Part shown: positions 33,819 to 41,499 of the stretch, in pieces
Numbering within the stretch: position 1 is the first letter of the stretch
Layout: each line of letters opens with the position of its first letter
Assembly: GCA_017438975.1 (NCBI GenBank)
Contig: JAFRUH010000006.1
Coordinates: forward strand, 88,508-152,507
Direction of reading: 5' to 3'
Length of the DNA stretch: 64,000 bases
DNA from: Bacteroidales bacterium
GTDB lineage: Bacteria; Bacteroidota; Bacteroidia; Bacteroidales; UBA932
The notes under the pieces: model-generated
What the model saw: only the letters and a program-made list of their open reading frames with translations
Told to the model about the DNA's origin: nothing
Databases searched by the model: none
Made by a program: the position numbers and the translations under genes

Positions 33819-35354
33819 ATGAAACATATACTGACCCTGCTGGTTTCCAGCCTTTCCGTCCTGGCGTTCACCGCCTGCCAGAATCCCGCCTGCAAGAAAT
33901 ACATAACCTATGAACAGTTCGGCGCCAAGGGCGACGGAGTGACCGACGATATGCCCGCGATCGCAGCCGCGCACCAGGCCGCCAACGAAAAGGGCCTTCC
34001 GGTCAAGGCGAAAAGCGGGAAGACCTATTACATCGGCAAAACCCCCGTTTGCGCCGAAATCCGTACGGACACCGATTTCGGAAAAGCCTCGTTCATCATC
34101 GACGACGTCGATTTCGATCTCAAGGATAAAGGCAAACCCGTCTTCCTCGTGCTTCCCGACAAGGAAGCATTCGAGGTCGAAGGCGTCAATTCACTCAAGC
34201 GGGGCCAGACGAACCTCGGCGTCTCCCTGCCCTGCCGTTGCCTCGTGGAAGTCGTCAACCAAGAGCACAAGGTTTTCATCCGGAAGGGAAAAAACCAGAA
34301 CAACGGGACGGCCCAGAAAGAGGTCCTGCTGGTTGGGAAAGACGGGAGCATCGACCCTTCGACCCCGGTCGTATTCGACTATGAAAAGGTTACCGGAATC
34401 AAGGCTTATCCGATCGACGAGCCCATTGCGATCAAAGGCGGAACCTTTACCACGATCGCCAACCAGGCCGAATCCAGATACAATTACCACAACCGGGGAA
34501 TTACCGTCAGAAGGTCGGGGACCCGTATCGAAGGCCTTACCCACCGGATTACCGGGGAGCTGGACCACGGCGCCCCATATACTGGATTCATCTACCTGGA
34601 ACATGTCGCCGACGTCGTGGTTTCGGACTGCCTGATGACAGGGCATAAGACCTATGTCACCGACTACAGTTCCGGAGGAGGACCCGTCAGCATGGGCTCC
34701 TACGACCTCAACGCCAATTCCTGCGCACACATTCTCTGGAAAGACTGCCGCCAGACCAACGACATCGACGACAAGGCCTATTGGGGTGTTTACACGTCCA
34801 ATTTCTGCAAAGACCTCCAGCTGGACAACTGCGTTTTCTCCCGCTTCGACGCCCACCAGAGCGCGACCAACGTGCAGTTGAAGAACTGTACTTTCGGCCA
34901 CCAGAGCGTCCGGATGGTCGGTTTCGGCACCTTCCTGATTGAAAACTGCGAGATGCACGGGAAATACCTCCTGAGCCTGCGGGACGATTATGGGAGTACC
35001 TGGGACGGGGACATCATCCTCCGCAACTGCATCATGCGCCCGTACGAGGGAGACAAAATGGCCTGCATCATCGGAGGCTCCAACAACGGTTCACATGACT
35101 TCGGGTACGAATGCCGCCTGCCCCACAATATCAAGGTCGAGGGCCTGCTGATCGACGACAGCGCGATTACCCGCGAGGATTATGCCGGGCCTACCGTGCT
35201 TTCCTCCTACGGCCGGAAAGCGGGAGCGGAAGAACCCTTCCCCTTCCTGACGGATTGCTGCGTGACGCTCTCGGGCGTCACCGTCAAGAGCGGCAAACCC
35301 CTTGCACCCGCTCCCAATCCGGAGGCCTTCCCCGGACTTGTCGTGAATCGGTAG
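33819..35354 (+). CDS. Lipoprotein with right-handed beta-helix (pectate-lyase/GH28-like) fold
   Basis: A 511-residue protein with lipobox FTAC (Cys20). The segment YEQFGAKGDGVTDDMPAIAAA just after the leader is the hallmark of the pectate-lyase-3/GH28 beta-helix superfamily. Later repeats with stacked short strands and Asn/Cys (DNCVFSRF, LKNCTFGH, IENCEMHG, LRNCIMRP) fit parallel beta-helix rungs. Catalytic residues are not obvious, so it may be a lyase, hydrolase or phage-type tail-spike relative. Its own promoter is strong. It converges on the phosphoesterase gene with a 27-base gap. Confidence 0.84.
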   Translation: MKHILTLLVSSLSVLAFTACQNPACKKYITYEQFGAKGDGVTDDMPAIAAAHQAANEKGLPVKAKSGKTYYIGKTPVCAEIRTDTDFGKASFIIDDVDFDLKDKGKPVFLVLPDKEAFEVEGVNSLKRGQTNLGVSLPCRCLVEVVNQEHKVFIRKGKNQNNGTAQKEVLLVGKDGSIDPSTPVVFDYEKVTGIKAYPIDEPIAIKGGTFTTIANQAESRYNYHNRGITVRRSGTRIEGLTHRITGELDHGAPYTGFIYLEHVADVVVSDCLMTGHKTYVTDYSSGGGPVSMGSYDLNANSCAHILWKDCRQTNDIDDKAYWGVYTSNFCKDLQLDNCVFSRFDAHQSATNVQLKNCTFGHQSVRMVGFGTFLIENCEMHGKYLLSLRDDYGSTWDGDIILRNCIMRPYEGDKMACIIGGSNNGSHDFGYECRLPHNIKVEGLLIDDSAITREDYAGPTVLSSYGRKAGAEEPFPFLTDCCVTLSGVTVKSGKPLAPAPNPEAFPGLVVNR

Positions 35355-35381
35355 AACGCAGGAATCGCCCTGGAAGGCAAA

Positions 35382-37085
35382 TTATTCCGTCAGTTTCCGG
35401 GTAATCTTGTCACAGGTGTAGGTCCTGGTCTCAGTGCTGCCGGGGAACTTCGCCTTGGCGACGACCTTCCAGTCCTTGAGTTCCGAGGCGGGACGGTCCA
35501 GTTTCAGGTACCACCAGTTCTCGGACCGGTCCCAGTGGTAGGTCCAGCTGGTCTTGATACCGGAGACATTGTCGTTGGCCAGGTGGCTGTGGGCGCAGTA
35601 GTCGTAGATCCGCTTGTTGGCGAAGGTCATCTTTTCGGCCTTCCCGTCGTGCTCCAGGGTGACTTCCCAGTCCTCGTCCCCGTGATAGATATGCGCGAGA
35701 ATGAAGTTACCGCCTGCGAAAAGGGATTCATTGCTCCACGCATACTGGTGCGACCAGTCGGATTCCAGGTCATAGACATCGTTGGAATCGTAGACGCGCA
35801 TCTGCTCTTCCGGATTATGGACACAGCGATACTCCCAGCTGGAGAAGTCCTTCCCGTCGACGTGATAGACATAGAAACCTGCGGGGGCTCCGTCCGGACC
35901 GTACTTCGAATACCAGAAATTGCCCATCGGGACGCCGTGGATGCGTTCCATGACCGGCCGGCCGCTCCTGGTCTTGACCGTGTATTTGTAGCTTTCGCAG
36001 ATATGGGCATGTCCGGAGAAGATATAGGCGCTGTTGAACTCCGCCATTTTTGCGACCATGTCCGACCGGTGCGGAACATCAGCGAATCCGCGGACGTGGC
36101 AGTGCTGCAGGATGACGACCATCTTCGAGGATTTGTCCTCGACTAAGGCGAGGTCCCTTAAAAGCCAGTCGTAGACCTTGTCGCTCAGACCGTTATGCCC
36201 GGTCGCGGGCAAGGCGGTACCGCTGCTGGAAGGTTCGGACCTGGCGATGAAATTGTCCAGGGCGACAAAATGGACCTTGCCGATATTGAACGAATAGCAG
36301 GGAGGGCCGAAGGTGCCGGAGAAATCCCCTTCCGTCCCGATATCGAAGCCGTCGGTCCCGGACTCGGCCGAATTGCCCTTACGGGCGTTGTGGTCGTGGT
36401 TTCCGATGACCGTGAAAAACGGAACATACTTGCCGGCTCCGTACTCCGCGCTGCCGAGGGCTTCCGCCGCATAGCCGAAAGTCTCCGGATCCTTCGCATT
36501 GTTGATGATGTCCCCGAGGCTCACACCGAAAACCGGTCCCTTGGAAGGATTCTCCTTGAAATACTCCCCGATCTTCCGCATGGCTCCGCCCTTGAACGTC
36601 GAGGCGGTCGAGGCATTCCGGATATGAATGTCGCCGAGGACCGCGAAGGAAAAGGCGGTGCTGCTCCCGGTCAGTTTCTGGAGGGTGAAGTTCTTCTTGT
36701 TGACGGCTGACGGACGGATCGTCTGGTAGAAGGAAGGCAGGTGGGAGGCGGCGTTCTGCCGGATGGCGTAACCGGCAGGAAGGCTGTAGCAGACGTGGGT
36801 GCTCTTGGGATCCGCCTTCATCTGGTATACTCCGTTCGTGTCGGTAACGGCAAAACGGAAGCCATCCGTTACCGGGACGTTCCGGACGGGATTTCCCTCC
36901 GTATCGGTGATGACGCCATAAAGATTGTTTCCCTCTTCGATCCGGGTGCCGTTCAGGGTCGTCCCTTCATCAACGGGCGTTCCGCCTTCCTGTCCGTCAT
37001 CCACGGGATCGACGTCGATTTTGTTTTTCGAAGCGCAGGCGGCCATGAGGCCGGCGATCAAGGAAAGGAAAAACCTTCTGTCCAT
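35382..37085 (-). CDS. Calcineurin-like phosphoesterase lipoprotein with MetallophosN and MetallophosC domains
   Basis: A 567-residue protein with lipobox MAAC (Cys17) and an acidic linker. An N-terminal beta domain (about 55-135; LYGVITDTEGNPVRNVPVTDG) is typical of Bacteroidota phosphoesterases. The catalytic domain carries LGDIHIR near residue 148, LGDII, GNHDH near 228, and SGHAHICE. The C-terminal domain (about 420-567) matches the beta-rich MetallophosC type, ending YTCDKITRKLTE. It is predicted to act on phosphate esters at the cell surface. It starts 4 bases after the phosphatase-glycosidase fusion gene, so the two form an operon and probably a pathway. Confidence 0.9.
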   Translation of the reverse strand: MDRRFFLSLIAGLMAACASKNKIDVDPVDDGQEGGTPVDEGTTLNGTRIEEGNNLYGVITDTEGNPVRNVPVTDGFRFAVTDTNGVYQMKADPKSTHVCYSLPAGYAIRQNAASHLPSFYQTIRPSAVNKKNFTLQKLTGSSTAFSFAVLGDIHIRNASTASTFKGGAMRKIGEYFKENPSKGPVFGVSLGDIINNAKDPETFGYAAEALGSAEYGAGKYVPFFTVIGNHDHNARKGNSAESGTDGFDIGTEGDFSGTFGPPCYSFNIGKVHFVALDNFIARSEPSSSGTALPATGHNGLSDKVYDWLLRDLALVEDKSSKMVVILQHCHVRGFADVPHRSDMVAKMAEFNSAYIFSGHAHICESYKYTVKTRSGRPVMERIHGVPMGNFWYSKYGPDGAPAGFYVYHVDGKDFSSWEYRCVHNPEEQMRVYDSNDVYDLESDWSHQYAWSNESLFAGGNFILAHIYHGDEDWEVTLEHDGKAEKMTFANKRIYDYCAHSHLANDNVSGIKTSWTYHWDRSENWWYLKLDRPASELKDWKVVAKAKFPGSTETRTYTCDKITRKLTE

Positions 37086-37089
37086 AGGC

Positions 37090-39234
37090 TTATCTGTTTA
37101 CCCCGAGGTCCAGGATATGGATATGGGTCGGGATCCGGCGCTCCTTGTCATGCAGGAAGGTCCGGGAGGCCGAAGGATAATTGACGACATGGGTTTCGGG
37201 ATGGCCCTCTCCCTTGACGCAGAGAGCGGTCGACCCGCCGCCGTCGAGGTTGATGGCGTTGACCGGATGGAAATGCTCCTCGATGAAGGACGTGAGCTCA
37301 AAGGCGTTCATCCCTTCCGCAAGTCCGGGCCTGCGGCCGTCCACTACAATGAGGATCAGGTGGTTATCGGCAGTCAGGGCGGCGGCGGACCTGGGGTGCC
37401 GGACGCTCTGGTGCCGGAGCGGGTCCTCGTAACTGAGCTTTTCGATCTGGGCGGGAGTCAGGCTGCTCGTCGCGAAATACTTTCCGACGGGGACGGAATC
37501 CTCGATCAGCATCGGGGCGCTGGTAAACACGTTCGGATCCGGAATCGCTTCGAACGCCGCACGCTGCTCATCCAGGGAAAGACCCTTCCCGGTATAGGAA
37601 ATCGTGACCTTGCGCCCGTCCGTACTGATGGAGCTGTCCGTCTTCCACTGCGGAACGGACCCGGCGTAGGGGACGATGTCCATGTCGATCTTGTGACTGG
37701 TCGTTCCGTCCACCCGGATGTACACGGACTCTTTCTCGTAGGTCGCGTTGATGGTCGCAACCGCCCCCACGTTCTTGAAAGCATCGGAGGTCGCGGTCCG
37801 GTCCCCGTAGGTGAACTTGACGGCATAGCGGGGATTGTTCAGGTCCACGTATACGGCGTTGACGATCTGGTTCGCGCCGGAGATGGGGTCCTTCCCGCTG
37901 AAACGCATGTAAACCAGTCCTTCCTGGACGGTATCGACCTCCCATCCTCCCCGGTTGAAGTCCGGAATCCGGTCCATCCGCTCTTCGTAGGCGGCCTTCA
38001 CGTCACTCCAGTGATAGAAGGGCCATTTGTCCGTCCCGATCCCGACGAGGTGCATTTCCTTTTCGTTGAGAAGGGCCTTGACGAGGATGTCCCCGGAACC
38101 TTTCTTCCGGAAAAAGACCAGCTGGATGTTCGCGCCCATGGGGCAGATCCGGTCCCATACCCAGTCCTTTTCGGGATGGAGGGGATCCTTGGCCGGAGTG
38201 CAGCATCCTTCGAAGAGCATCAGGGCCGCAAGCGGACCGAACTGGGAGTCGTGCCCATAGCGGAGCGCCGCCCGGTAGGGGCCTCCTGCGATGGCCTCCT
38301 CGGCGCCGTCGATGATATGGGTGAGGGGAATGGAGGCCTGGTCGAGCAGGAACTCCCCGTACTCCTCGGAAGGGCCGATGCCATAGTGCTCGATCCGGTT
38401 CTGCATCTGCCAGACATTACGGAAATCCTCGTAAGTAAAGTATTTCTTGAAGAAGTTGACGCCGAGTTCATCGAAGAGCTGGGACTCGCAGGAGAGTTTC
38501 CACAGGTACATAGGGAGCGTCTTCCGTAATTCAGGGGACAGGTAGCGGTCTTTCTGGGCCTCGTCATAGGTAAAGATCCTGTCCAGGAGGGCGTCGTTGG
38601 CAAAGTGCTCGAGTTTCTCCGCATTATAGTCTTGCAGGTATCCGCTCCGGGCGAGCCACGAAGCCTGGAACGTATTGAATATGCTTTCCTGGACGAAAGG
38701 GCTGCTGTGCCTGTCATAAACGACTTTCGGATTCGCGGCCGTAATCGCGTCGAGACTGTAGGCCATGCTCAGCATGCATCGGTGGCTCTGGGAAGAGTAT
38801 ACGTCGACCCGGCAATCCTTTCCGGCAAAGATCTCCGGATAGCGCGAGACAGTCCTTTCCATGATATGCCTGTGCTCCCGGCCGCCACGGGGAAGGAGGG
38901 TTCCATATTTCCCCTTCGCGTCTTCCGCCATCTTCCGGACATCGGCGAGGAGTTCTTTCCCGGTCGCGGTCAGGAAACCTCCCCTGTCCGCCTCTTCGAG
39001 TACCCTGAGCGGAGTATCATAGGAGTCCGCGGAAAGCAGGTAGCGGCTGCCGTGACGGCAGAAAGTCGAAAGGTAGAAGGGCTTGTATCCTGCCGGAGGG
39101 CGGGTGAACGCCGTCGGCGTATCGTGATAGGGGGTAAACGATGATGTCATCTGCCCGTAATCCTGGGCGCAGACGGAAGCGCAGGCGAAAAGGCCCGCTG
39201 CAAGGAAAAGGAGGATTTTGCTACGGAGGTTCAT
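37090..39234 (-). CDS. Fusion of histidine acid phosphatase (phytase/MINPP type) and phosphodiester glycosidase
   Basis: A 714-residue secreted protein (signal about 1-23). The N-terminal part (about 35-430) is a histidine-type phosphatase: RHGSR at 60-64 holds the nucleophile His, and RYGHDSQFGPL near residue 322 supplies the HD proton donor. The C-terminal part (about 470-714) is a phosphodiester glycosidase domain with AINLDGGGSTALCV and NYPSASRTFL. The pairing implies that a sugar is first uncapped from a phosphodiester and the exposed monoester then cleaved. It is the first gene of a two-gene operon with the phosphoesterase lipoprotein. I know of no characterised enzyme with this exact fusion. 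Confidence 0.88.
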   Translation of the reverse strand: MNLRSKILLFLAAGLFACASVCAQDYGQMTSSFTPYHDTPTAFTRPPAGYKPFYLSTFCRHGSRYLLSADSYDTPLRVLEEADRGGFLTATGKELLADVRKMAEDAKGKYGTLLPRGGREHRHIMERTVSRYPEIFAGKDCRVDVYSSQSHRCMLSMAYSLDAITAANPKVVYDRHSSPFVQESIFNTFQASWLARSGYLQDYNAEKLEHFANDALLDRIFTYDEAQKDRYLSPELRKTLPMYLWKLSCESQLFDELGVNFFKKYFTYEDFRNVWQMQNRIEHYGIGPSEEYGEFLLDQASIPLTHIIDGAEEAIAGGPYRAALRYGHDSQFGPLAALMLFEGCCTPAKDPLHPEKDWVWDRICPMGANIQLVFFRKKGSGDILVKALLNEKEMHLVGIGTDKWPFYHWSDVKAAYEERMDRIPDFNRGGWEVDTVQEGLVYMRFSGKDPISGANQIVNAVYVDLNNPRYAVKFTYGDRTATSDAFKNVGAVATINATYEKESVYIRVDGTTSHKIDMDIVPYAGSVPQWKTDSSISTDGRKVTISYTGKGLSLDEQRAAFEAIPDPNVFTSAPMLIEDSVPVGKYFATSSLTPAQIEKLSYEDPLRHQSVRHPRSAAALTADNHLILIVVDGRRPGLAEGMNAFELTSFIEEHFHPVNAINLDGGGSTALCVKGEGHPETHVVNYPSASRTFLHDKERRIPTHIHILDLGVNR

Positions 39235-39263
39235 AGGGTCTCTCTGATGATCGGGTTTCTTCG

Positions 39264-39271
39264 CAAATATA
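39264..39271 (-). promoter_or_regulatory. -7 box of the phosphatase/phosphoesterase operon
   Basis: TATATTTG on the minus strand matches TAnnTTTG, 29 bases before the fusion-gene start. It lies just beyond the mdh terminator. Confidence 0.58.
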
Positions 39272-39288
39272 CAAAAAAAGGGATAAAA

Positions 39289-39321
39289 AAGGAGCCGGCT
39301 CAGTCGATGAGCCGGCTCCTT
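39289..39321 (-). terminator. Terminator of mdh
   Basis: AAGGAGCCGGCTCA and TGAGCCGGCTCCTT form a perfect 14-bp stem with a 5-base loop. On the minus strand it runs into TTTTTATCC, 18 bases after the mdh stop. Confidence 0.9.
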
Positions 39322-39339
39322 GTGTCAGGAAACGCCTTC

Positions 39340-40326
39340 CTAGAGGTTCGGGTTGGATTTCTTCCAGTCCGCGACGGCGGGGATGATGCCGAGGCTGATG
39401 ATCTCGTCACGCATCTTGCAGAGGTGCTCATAGGAAGCCTCGAGGGCTGCCATCTCTTCGGCCGTGCCTTCCGGGTTGCAGTAATGGACACCGGTCGCGT
39501 CGATGACGGTCGGCATGGCCATCATGACGTTCTGGAACTTCTCGTTGCAGACATAGGTGCCGGCGGGCCAGGTGAATTTCTCACCGCCCATGGAGGCCTC
39601 GATCATCTTGACCGCATTGTAGGCCGGGCTCTGGAAGGAAGACCGGCCGCGGAGCTTGATGATGTTGGAACCACCCTGGATCGTGTTGTGCTTGATCTCG
39701 GCGAAACGCTCTTCGCTGAGGCCCATCTCGGAGAGGGGCTTGCCGTCGACGAGGACCTTGGAGGCGAAAACGGCCATCGCTTCGCCGTGACCGCCGTAGG
39801 TATAGCTGCCGGTAACCTTGCACTGCTGTACGCCGAATTCCTGGGCCAGGGCCTCCTGCAGACGGGTGCTGTCGAGGGCGGCGAGGGAGGTCAGCTGCTC
39901 CGGCTTCAGACCGGAATGGATAAGGGCGGTGAGGGCCGTGACGTCAGCCGGGTTGAAGATGACGACGACGTGCTTCACGTCCGGGCAGTATTTCTTGATA
40001 TTGTCACCGAACTCGGCGGCGATCTGGCAGTTGCCCTTCAGAAGATCCTCGCGGGTCATGCCCTCCTTGCGCGGCGCACCGCCGGAGGAGATGATGTACT
40101 TCGCATCCTTGAACGCGACAGCCGGATCGATGGTGGCGGTGATGTTCACGCCCGGGAAAGCGCAATGGTCCATCTCGGCCAGGACACCCTTGAGGCCCGG
40201 CTCAAAGATATCATACAGGCAGATGTTCGGGGTAAGGCCCAGCATCGCAGCGGTCTGGACCATGTTGGATCCGATCATGCCGGCGGCGCCGACGATGACG
40301 AGTTTCTCTTCAGTAAGGAATTTCAT
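39340..40326 (-). CDS. mdh: Malate dehydrogenase
   Basis: A 328-residue NAD-dependent enzyme that interconverts malate and oxaloacetate, used in Bacteroidales mainly in the reductive branch toward fumarate and succinate. The Rossmann motif is VGAAGMIGS at 12-20. The substrate-binding GAPRKEGMTREDLLKGN segment lies near residue 83-100, and the catalytic His is in SYTYGGHGEAM near 196. It has its own promoter and a strong terminator, so it is monocistronic. Confidence 0.94.
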   Translation of the reverse strand: MKFLTEEKLVIVGAAGMIGSNMVQTAAMLGLTPNICLYDIFEPGLKGVLAEMDHCAFPGVNITATIDPAVAFKDAKYIISSGGAPRKEGMTREDLLKGNCQIAAEFGDNIKKYCPDVKHVVVIFNPADVTALTALIHSGLKPEQLTSLAALDSTRLQEALAQEFGVQQCKVTGSYTYGGHGEAMAVFASKVLVDGKPLSEMGLSEERFAEIKHNTIQGGSNIIKLRGRSSFQSPAYNAVKMIEASMGGEKFTWPAGTYVCNEKFQNVMMAMPTVIDATGVHYCNPEGTAEEMAALEASYEHLCKMRDEIISLGIIPAVADWKKSNPNL

Positions 40327-40366
40327 GATGGTATAAATGAATTTTAGTTAACTGTCAGTCAAAAGC

Positions 40367-40397
40367 GTTGCAAAGATAACAAAAATCATTATCTTTG
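40367..40397 (+). promoter_or_regulatory. Promoter of the phosphopantetheinyl transferase gene
   Basis: GTTG (40367-40370), 19 bases, then TATCTTTG (40390-40397). It overlaps the divergent mdh -7 box and leaves a leader of about 170 bases before the ATG at 40573. Confidence 0.68.
40371..40378 (-). promoter_or_regulatory. -7 box of the mdh promoter
   Basis: TATCTTTG on the minus strand, 45 bases before the mdh ATG. It lies inside the divergent plus-strand promoter, so the two may exclude one another. Confidence 0.6.
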
Positions 40398-40403
40398 CAT
40401 CGT

Positions 40404-40572
40404 TAATTGTAACGAAATTGTATGGAGCCTCCCAGTTCGGCACTCTCTGGTCAACAGTTTTTGACGGTCGTCGGTTCTGACGACCCTTACTTGCGAACAA
40501 GCTCAAACAGTTGCCCCGGCATCCCCGATGGATACCGGGTGAAGTTTCATGCATCGTTCGAACGGATTTAAT
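40404..40572 (+). promoter_or_regulatory. Structured leader with a 49-codon upstream open frame
   Basis: The leader holds two hairpins. GGTCGTC/GACGACC (40466-40485) has 7 pairs and a 6-base loop. CCCGGCATCC/GGATACCGGG (40515-40539) has 9 pairs with one C-A mismatch and a 5-base loop, ending 33 bases before the start codon. An open frame from ATG 40422 to TAA 40571 covers both and stops one base before the ATG of the transferase. Its codon use does not look like the neighbouring genes. It could be a riboregulator, a translational coupler, or chance. Confidence 0.45.
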
Positions 40573-41208
40573 ATGGGACTATATCTTAAAAAGGAATTAG
40601 AAAACGAAGCCGAAATCGGTGTTTGGGAAATCACCGAAACCGAAGAAGAGCTCAAGGAACTGAGCTCTACTCCGGCGGACGAGATGGAAGAGATCTCGTT
40701 CATCAAAAGCGAGTCGATGCGCAAGCAGCGCCTCGCCGTCAGGGCCCTGCTCAACTCGATGTTTGACGAAAAAGTCTATCTGAGCCACCACGACAACGGA
40801 AAACCGTACATCGAGAACAACCCGATCAACATCAGCATTACCCATACGGACCGTTTCGTCGCGGTCATCCTCCACGACGAGGAAGATGTCGGCATCGATA
40901 TCGAATCCCTGGACCGGGATTTCTCGGTCGTGGAGAAGAAGGCGCTTTCCGAGGACGAGATCGAAGACCTCGACGATGATAAGCGCAACGAGCAGCTCGC
41001 CATCTACTGGTGCGCCAAGGAAGCCATCTTCAAAAGGCTTTCCGTCTACAACCTCGATTTCGCCGAGCAGATCGAGATCGAGCGCTTCCGTCCCCGCGGT
41101 GAAGGAGAGCTGGAAGCAACCTTCATCAACAAAGACGAAGACGAAGAAGAATTCGAGCTCGAGTACATCACTTTCGAGCGTCATGTGCTCGTCTGGGTGG
41201 TCGGTTAG
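40573..41208 (+). CDS. 4'-phosphopantetheinyl transferase superfamily protein
   Basis: A 211-residue cytoplasmic enzyme that moves the phosphopantetheine arm of coenzyme A onto a carrier protein. Sfp-type motifs are visible: INISITHT at 85-92, VGIDIES at 106-112 with the magnesium-binding Asp and Glu, and WCAKEAIFK at 146-154. The ends are very acidic. As the only such gene in view it may be the fatty-acid carrier activator or serve a secondary pathway; no carrier or synthase is adjacent. The frame extends to ATG 40549, but ATG 40573 gives the usual family start and follows the leader frame by one base. Confidence 0.9.
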   Translation: MGLYLKKELENEAEIGVWEITETEEELKELSSTPADEMEEISFIKSESMRKQRLAVRALLNSMFDEKVYLSHHDNGKPYIENNPINISITHTDRFVAVILHDEEDVGIDIESLDRDFSVVEKKALSEDEIEDLDDDKRNEQLAIYWCAKEAIFKRLSVYNLDFAEQIEIERFRPRGEGELEATFINKDEDEEEFELEYITFERHVLVWVVG

Positions 41209-41285
41209 GCCCCTTGTTGAAAACCTCGCCCCAAAAGAAACAGAATTGTTCTAATTTAGAAAAATTCAAAAATATAATTCTTCGT

Positions 41286-41319
41286 AAATCCCTGTTAATC
41301 AGCAAATTAACAGGGATTT
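41286..41319 (+). terminator. Terminator of the phosphopantetheinyl transferase gene
   Basis: AAATCCCTGTTAAT and ATTAACAGGGATTT form a perfect 14-bp stem with a 6-base loop, followed by a T-rich tract. It sits 77 bases after the stop. Confidence 0.88.
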
Positions 41320-41377
41320 TTAATTTTTGTTGAAAACTTTTCTTGTAGGAAAGCGAACAATGAGCATACAAATCCGT

Positions 41378-41385
41378 TATCTTTG
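41378..41385 (+). promoter_or_regulatory. -7 box of the nrdD-nrdG promoter
   Basis: TATCTTTG fully matches TAnnTTTG. The leader to nrdD is about 110 bases and contains a CCGGCC/GGCCGG hairpin inside an 11-codon open frame (41452-41487). No -33 at proper spacing. Confidence 0.6.
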
Positions 41386-41499
41386 CTGACGGAAGAGAGG
41401 AGCTCGCTCCCCCGACTTAAGACAAGACCAATTAATTACTGAAAAATAAACATGGCAACCGGCCTCGAAGGCCGGCGCTGTCTCTAACTCTCACTGAAT

